Shown here: in pieces, positions 57,199 through 64,000 of the stretch
Layout: each line of letters begins with the position of its first letter
Position numbering within the stretch: position 1 is the stretch's first letter
DNA from: Echria macrotheca
Taxonomy: Eukaryota; Ascomycota; Sordariomycetes; Sordariales; Schizotheciaceae
Length of the DNA: 64,000 bases
Assembly (NCBI GenBank): GCA_030411725.1
Contig: MU839827.1
Location: 3,231,027 to 3,295,026, forward strand
Reading direction: 5' to 3'
The notes under the pieces: model-generated
The model's input: the letters and a program-made list of their open reading frames with translations, nothing else
Database searches by the model: none
Told to the model about the DNA's origin: nothing
Translations under genes and position numbers: made by a program

Positions 57199-60100
57199 GG
57201 CGCGGCCGGGCAACGAAAACGAGGAGAAAGTGCTGTAGGCTAAAGCAGCAGAAAAATGTGTTGTGTGCTGATTTGACCAGCAACGGGCGAGGGCGCTGCA
57301 CCGGTGCCCGACTGCTGCTTATAAGAGAGAAAAATTGCGGAATGAGGCCAGGGGGTGCGAAATTGGGCAAATGTGCAGGGTGGTTGACCAGGGGGCGGCA
57401 CAAGGCTGGCGGCGTGGAATGCCAGGCCAAGGAGGAATTGGTCGGCGCCCGGGCGTCGGGACTGTTGCTCCAGCGGCACTCGGCGTTGGGCTTCAACGGT
57501 AAACAGGGCAATCACTAGCCGCTATAAAGATGGCTGCTCCCCTCGGGCAGGAATGGAATTTCGCTTGTCTCCTTCAAACGAGCCGGGCCGAGACAGATTT
57601 CGAATCGATCGATCACAACGGGTGGTGGTGCGAGAGGGAAAGAGACGGCAGCCTTCTCGTCCAAATGCGAAAATGCTATTATTTATTCCTCACAGCCCAC
57701 CGCTGCTGCCTTCGCGACACCAAAAAGGACCAAGGTACCTGCCAGTGTCTAGGTGGAACAAGGGGGGACGGCCGGAGGGGTGGTGAGGGGCAGTGTGGGT
57801 GTGGGCAGGTACAGAAAGACCAAGCATACTACGCCAAGGTATCTGTACCGAATCTCCCTCCGGAGCCCAGGTAGAGTCATCCTTTCAGGCAGCTCACCGA
57901 GGGGCCACGGAGCGACGTTCCAGGGTGCACTCTACGTCCGGATCTACCTCACATACCCCTTGTTTGTCTGTTTCCTCCTCTCAGCACGGCCCAAACTCGA
58001 GCCCACGAATCCATCCCGCCCAGGTGGGCACGGAAAGGAAGGCCACAGAAACAAAAAGCGTGCGATCAAGGGTTCTGCGATGGGCCACGGACAGGGGAGA
58101 GGGGGAGAGAGAGCAAGAGGATGGATTCGGAGGGGCGGTGCAGCGGGCCGTGTGTGCGAAACCAGCAACACCTGATGGTTCTGGCGTCAGACAAGGCATT
58201 CTGTCTGGTCCGGGCCAAGGAGTGAGGGCCACAGAGCCACTGCACCAGTCCCGGCTGCCTCTTTCACCGAAATTTTATTTTGCCTGAAAATTCGGGAAGC
58301 GGAGGAATTATTTTTGTGAGAGAGGTGTGTGTGAGTGTGTGTGTGGCCTTGGCGCCCAGCCGTGGTTCGCCCGGCCGTGTGCGAACCAACGTCCGGACGA
58401 CTTCAGCCAATTGTCAGCTGCTGGAGCACGCGTCGCCGTTGCCATTCGTCAGCGAGCTCGTCGACATTGGACGCCTTGCTGCCAAATGCGAGACGGAGCA
58501 CACATATCCCAAGGGCCCCGCCGGCCGATGGCGACCCACGACTGGCCGGCTGCTGCTGCAAGCCACCTGCATCTCTTTCTGACAGACGAGCGATCTGTCG
58601 TCTTGAGGTGAGTCACGGGGAGAACATGTCCTCTTTTTCATGCGTTGAATGCACAAAACATTGTCTCGTGTTTGCTTTTGTTCTCGTAGAATCGGCTTTC
58701 TTCTTTTCCTGAGTCGTTATTTCTTGCATTTTTAGTAAGATGTCGACGGATGCGAGGATGTCGAAACCACAGGGCTGAGTTAGAGATGTGGGCGCGAAGC
58801 TTCTGATGCGAGCTTCCCGTTCCACCCCGCTGTCGCCACTGGTCGGGCCCCGCCATGGTCTGGCCCCACCAACACGTGCTCCCCTCAACCTTGAAATCTA
58901 GGACTTCCACTTTGTGTATGGATAGGAGTGGTCTCATTGTTACTTTGATCGGTTTGATGTCGTCTGGATGTATCGGTACCTCTAATGGCATCCCGACATT
59001 GCCCGCATATTCATATCTTCTCGACTTGGCCTTTGTTCTTGCAGAACCCTCGATGGGAAACAATTGGTTTTTGTTAGACCTCGTTTCATGTGGTCTGCCA
59101 CGCAAAAGAGTGCCATCTGCGCGAGCAAGACGGACGCGCGAAAGGGGCACACCGCATGTTACTCCGTACTCTTTCAACATCGCCGCTGATGCGCTGGCTG
59201 CCGCTTCCTCTCTCTCTCTGACGTCTGGTTACATTTTACGGGGCCAGCAGCAGCAAATGCAAGTCATAGCCCCCAGTAGGTCTTCTTGGCCGGCTGCAAT
59301 GGCAACCATTCAGAAAGCTGCCCCTTTTTTAGCCTTACAGATGGGGAGAAACCAGCGGGTATGCTACGGGGACAGACTGTAAGTAGAAAGTGCTGTGACT
59401 TTCCAGATTCGACATGCAGACAGCCCGGTGGTGGTGGAACGGTGGGGTATTGAAACACAATGTATCCATTGTATCCAACGGCGGCGGCCCGCTCCCTTGT
59501 CTGGAGTCTCGAAAAACGTTCGTCATCGCAGCGCAGAAAAGAACCCCACCTTGGCGGGGTTAAGGGAGACAAGAGACAAGAGACCGCGGGAGGCCGATAA
59601 CTGAGGCAGGCAGCGCGGGCAAGGAGACGGGAGCAAGGGACCGAACCGGCGACCCGCCGACCGACCGCACCGGTTGACTCACGCAGAAACCGTTCGACCT
59701 GGCCAGGCAGAACCATGCCCTAACGAGATCCATGCGCCAATGAGAGCCGCGCATTGGGAATATGGCGTGTGGATTGCGCGGATACTTCCTCTGTCCACCA
59801 ACGTGTCCGTCCCGTCCCGAGCTTTTGTTCGCCCATTCAGGCGGCGAGATGGCAGTCTTGTTGGTAGTCAATCGGCCGCCGCCAGTTTAGATCAACCTGG
59901 TATCGAGTCCCGTGTCGGCCAGCCGGCAGAGGCTGACCGTTTGATACGCAACCTTCTGACGTTGTGGTGACTATCTAAGGCATCAGGTCTAGGACTTTTT
60001 GCTCAACACACTGCATTGTAACCCTATATCGACTGAAGGATTCAACATCCTTACCCAGCTGAGAGTGTGTTCATCGGATTACCAACATGGCCAACAAAGA

Positions 60101-62237
60101 ATGGTGATGACATATCTTGGAAAATTACAAACCTGAGGTGTCAAATTTACGCACCTGCGCATTCGGTGAGCAGACGGCGCGGATGCGCAAAGGTGGTGTG
60201 TTGTTTCTCTCCGCCTTTCTCCCCCGCAAACGCGGGAAACATTCCCGTGTGTTTCTTTTCCACGCCCGGTCTCGGAAGAGCCCCACCACCCAACCCATTC
60301 AGTTTGTTCCTCTGCCTGGGCATGCCTGGCTCGCCGTTGTTATGGCTCTCTCCCTGGTTCTGCCGTTCTGGTCCGGTAGAGTAATCCCCGAGCGGATGGG
60401 CAAGGGTCCCACCCTTCAACTACCGAACAGATAGTGATGTAGTAAAAGATGGGATTGACCAACCGGCACGGCATTTCCTCTTTCTTTTTGGTCCCCCATT
60501 CCGATCTCGGCATTTTCTTTTGCACGGATAGAGTCAAGTGACCACAGACAGCACCAAGCAGCAGGGGGCTAACAAAACCGATGACCGCAAAAACTCCCCA
60601 AGATTGTTGACGTCGTTTTGCGCTACCTACTCTGAGAGAGATCATCTGGTGTACCAAGAAACTCTCTTACATATCGCTTCTCTTGAAAAAAAGGGAGAAC
60701 TCGCCACCCGAACCGAGAAGTTACTCAGACACAGTACATCCGCCGCTCCCTATCTATCTTCACCCCGTCACAACCCTCGGGATACTACGGAAGCCACGCT
60801 CTACACAGACAAACACGTTGTTAGTCGGACACACGATACATCGCACCAAGTGGGATTTCCAGAAAGCAGCCTGCATGCCTGCCTGCCTTGGTAACTACGT
60901 AAAGCAATTAACGAGTGAAGGTGGACGGTGTCGTCACCGAGCGGTCTTTCATTGACTTTCTGCTCACCTGAACTTATTTACGTAACCCTACAAAAGATCA
61001 CCAGATTTACCTAGGCAAGGTAGTCTAAGTCTAGGCAGCATCACCCTTCCCCCAAACCAATCTTGCCAGTTTCCATTCTCCATATCCGGGATATTTATCG
61101 CCGAATCCGACGTACAAAGTACAGTAGAATAGTACACTTTGCTTGGCTTGGTAGCCTGCCTGGGTACGCACACACACACAAGGTACCGAGATAGACACCT
61201 CAGGTATCTATCACACTTCCCCTTTCGCCTCTGAGATCTGTCCTGTCCTGTCCAGGTAAACAGGTAAACAGGTAACAAAGCCACAAGGAAAAATATCTTA
61301 GACAGACGCCCGGACCTCTACCAAAAACATAACAATAAAAGGGGGTCTCACCAAAACAAAAATGGTAGGTAGGAATAGATAATGGGGAGAAACACGATCT
61401 CGCAAACCCACACCATAAAAGGATCGAAAAAACCGCCGGAAAGAATGACTCCTCTCCTTTCTCCTCGGACACCAAAAAAGGGGAGAATATCCCCCTTCGA
61501 CGAAACAACTTCTTTGTATGGATGGTGGGATGAATGGATGGTCTGATGTCAGTGTAGGTGAGCGGTTACATTCACCTCGCCTGGGCTGGCTGGCCGCCTG
61601 CCTGCCTGTCTTTCCACATGCCACATGCCCACCTGCCTAGGTACCCGGCCGCATACCTAGACGGATTCATGCAATGCGGCCATCCGGTCCCGTCATCCAC
61701 ATTTACCTTCCTTCCTTTACAACACATTTCTTGTCTTGTGTGACTAAAATATGACCTCTCTTTTGAGTGAATTGCTTCGGTACGAGGTAAAAAGGGTACC
61801 ATAGTAGGTATCTAATATCAACAACCCTTCCCGAGCATCAAATCCCAAATCCCAAACCAGCCCCTCCCAGCCTGCAAAGAGGCAACCCGTGTAATCGGGT
61901 CCCTAACCATTACGCCCAACGCCGTCTCTAATGACTTTCCCGGGGGTATATTTACATACACGTAAAAAACACACGGGAAAAGGATTTGAAAGTAGCAAGA
62001 GACGGAAAGAAAAAAAAGAGAATGAAAGGATCGATGCCTCGAAAAGGAAGACATTGAAGACAAAAAGAGCCATAGCCAAGCCCTACATAGTCAGACAGAT
62101 CATCGAGAGAAATAAACCCGAGAGAGACCAAACCCAAAGCGTAATAACCACAAATAACCCGTCCGAGCCCATGCAACTGTAGATACCCAAAACATGAGAC
62201 AACCAAGGAAACACAACAGCAAACGTATTCAAGCGGG
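57199..62237. other. Gene-poor region between two coiled-coil genes
   Basis: About 5 kb. The first few hundred bases hold the promoter of the upstream coiled-coil gene; the last few hundred hold the 3' UTR of the next. Two overlapping opposite ORFs near 58640-59380 (180 and 175 codons) have no domain or splice support. Repeated ACCTGCCTAGGTACC-like strings occur near 61631. No gene is called. Confidence 0.5.
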
Positions 62238-62906
62238 CTAACGCCGCCGTCTCATTCTCTCCTGAATCTCGAGCTCCCTCGCCAGCCTCTCATTCTCAAT
62301 CGTCAGCTGCCGGTTCGTGTCAATGTGCTCGTTCAGGTTCTCTCGGAGCCGCTTCAGCCGCCGCTCGACGTCCTCGCACCGGCGGCGCCAGTCCATCAAC
62401 TCTTCCTTCAGGAGCCGGACGCGGTCGTCCGTGGCCTCGCGGACCTGACGCACCAGCTCGCGGATGCGCTTGGTGAGGTTCTCGTTCTCGGACTCGAGTC
62501 GTGTGTTCTTCTTACGCAGCTCCCGGATTTTGTTCTCCCGGCGGCCTTCGACGTCTGAGTTGCTCTCGAGATTCCGCTGCAGCTCGAGATTCTCGAGCTC
62601 GAGCTGCTCAATCAGAGCCTGCTGCTCCCGGATTGTCCTCTCCTTGGTCTGGATCTGGGTCTTGAGGACGTGGTTGTGTCGTAGGAGCGAGTCGTTGGCC
62701 GCTCGCAGGCCGTGGTCACGATCCTGCATGATGTCGAGATCGTCCCGGATCGTAAATGCTGGACGGTCGTCGTAGCCTAAGCTGTGCCGGCGGTACGAGA
62801 TGTTACGCGGGCTTCGCGGTGGTGTTCGTGGACTGCGTGGTCGTAGGACCAGTGGCGGGGGTGTGGTAGAGCGGTTGACGTCGATAAAGACGCGGTGGGC
62901 CGGCAT
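62238..62906 (-). CDS. Small coiled-coil protein, unknown
   Basis: Intronless ORF of 222 residues starting MPAHRVFIDVNRSTTPPP. The first 50 residues are Pro/Arg/Ser-rich with TPPRSPRNISYRRHSLGYDD. From about residue 60 to the end it is one long coiled coil with dense heptads (IREQQALIEQLELENLELQ, RLESENENLTKRIRELVRQ, MDWRRRCEDVERRLKRLRE), ending in RRRR-type basic residues. There is no membrane segment or catalytic motif. The DDRP...DL...QD stretch just before the coil resembles the same place in the coiled-coil protein at 56236-57198, so the two may be distant relatives. Function unknown. Confidence 0.85.
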   Translation of the reverse strand: MPAHRVFIDVNRSTTPPPLVLRPRSPRTPPRSPRNISYRRHSLGYDDRPAFTIRDDLDIMQDRDHGLRAANDSLLRHNHVLKTQIQTKERTIREQQALIEQLELENLELQRNLESNSDVEGRRENKIRELRKKNTRLESENENLTKRIRELVRQVREATDDRVRLLKEELMDWRRRCEDVERRLKRLRENLNEHIDTNRQLTIENERLARELEIQERMRRRR

Positions 62907-64000
62907 GCGGAAAAAAAGTGCCGAGATGGTCCTGGGTCAGGAGTGGTTCGAGGTGAACTCGGAAGCCTTGCTGCAGTTATATGCAGTCTTGTGAGGTGAG
63001 GGCGGCGGGTGAGTCAAGCGTGTGGGTGTAGGCTTCTAACAAAGGGGATCGAGAACGTGTAAGTGGTCAAGGCCGACTTGCCTGGGTTGTAGTAGTATGC
63101 AAGTGATAGTGCATGCAGAAGTCGACGGTGAAGAACGAATAATGAGAGAGTGGATCAGACCTTGGCCGCGGCGGACGAGGCTGTTTAAAAGGGAGCAAAT
63201 CAGGCAACAACCCGGAGGAGGCTCGCTCTACTACAGCGAAGATATTTCCAAGGTGAAAGTAAGGTGGTGTGGTGTAGGGGAAAAAGGGTGTGAGGGGCCA
63301 CCACCAGGCCGCGAGGCTCCGCTGCATGGCCACAGCCAGGTTGACAGTCACTGGATCATGCCCCTTGTTTGCCGTAGCATGGCCAACGGGTGCCGTTGAC
63401 CGAGAGTGACACCAAGAAAACTCAACAACTTCGTTGAGCGTGTACCATGTGGACCCAGAGGCTGACATATCCCGATCTGCCCTTGATGCGCCGGCTGGAT
63501 ATGCGAGATGTCCCCTACTGCCTCGTTGACGTGGACCTTGGGGTCAGGAGCGGCCGCTTTCTTCCAAGTCGACCATTGGCATCGTAAATCATCTCGATGC
63601 CTAGCCGTGAAGCCTCCCAGCTGAGAGTATAGCGTTGCCATCGGTGGAGAGAAGTCGCATATCCCTGACCTCGCTGCCCCATGGTGCCGTTTGCATTCGG
63701 ACGTGCAGATGGACGAGCCCCTCGCTCCTGTATGCTGCCCGTGCCATTCGGCAACGTCTGCAGGGGGAGGCGGGAGTGGTTGTGAGGATCAACAGAGTCC
63801 TACGGGTGCCCAGAATAGGCCACTGGATGTAAGCATTCATCCGATTCTGGGATGCGGCGGGAGGGTGGTGACGATGAAGGATTGCTCGATGGGGGATGAG
63901 GGGTTGGTGGAGGCCCTCCCAAGGCCAAGCAGTGGAGGGGCAGTGGGTTGAGTGATCGCCTGGTAAGGCACGACTCCACCCGATCGCCGGCCCCACCACC
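62907..64000. other. Upstream region of the second coiled-coil gene and window end
   Basis: The first part is the promoter of the minus-strand gene. Minus-strand reading frames near 63515-63999 switch frame repeatedly and could be the 3' part of a spliced gene that continues beyond the window, but I see no convincing splice sites or domain. Confidence 0.4.

Noticed and set aside
58638..59382. Overlapping opposite ORFs of 180 and 175 codons
   Set aside because: Neither has a domain or good start context, and they shadow each other.

Overview
The window reads as nuclear DNA of a filamentous ascomycete (Pezizomycotina, most likely Sordariomycetes). Genes carry short introns of about 46-110 nt with GTRNGT donors and CTRAC branch sites. 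The conserved proteins look like filamentous-fungal versions. A lone 5S rRNA gene with an upstream TATA box sits between protein genes, as in Neurospora-type dispersed 5S genes. Species is not determined.

Region by region. 1-2026 (+): 3' part of an unrecognised protein made of tandem Cys/His repeats; nearly every exon is one repeat and every intron splits the codon of the last metal-ligand His. 2491-19625: a dense housekeeping block with an RS-domain/Hub1 fusion (-), NOP58 (-), VMA6 (+), mitochondrial uS15 (-), RPS0/uS2 (+), an ankyrin protein (-), YSH1 (-) and TAF4 (+). 19626-39532: a desert of about 20 kb with one 5S rRNA gene and, near 32.3-33.3 kb, a likely transcription unit with a TATA box, a 727-nt ATG-free stretch, a good intron, and a first ATG opening a 31-codon ORF. 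39533-51080: ARPC5 (+), an NDUFAF5-like methyltransferase (-), AP-2 alpha (+), ATG18 (+) and the PPS1 phosphatase (-). 51081-64000: a second gene-poor stretch with two small coiled-coil protein genes (-).

The recognised genes serve RNA processing and transcription (Hub1, NOP58, YSH1, TAF4), translation (RPS0, uS15m, 5S rRNA), vacuole/endocytosis/autophagy (VMA6, AP-2 alpha, ATG18, ARPC5), respiration (NDUFAF5) and signalling (PPS1). They are not an operon or a pathway cluster. Several pairs are divergent and share short promoters (NOP58/VMA6, uS15m/RPS0, YSH1/TAF4, NDUFAF5/AP-2 alpha).

Exon coordinates were worked out by eye from splice signals, frame continuity and family conservation. Family names come from recognition of sequence, not from a database search.
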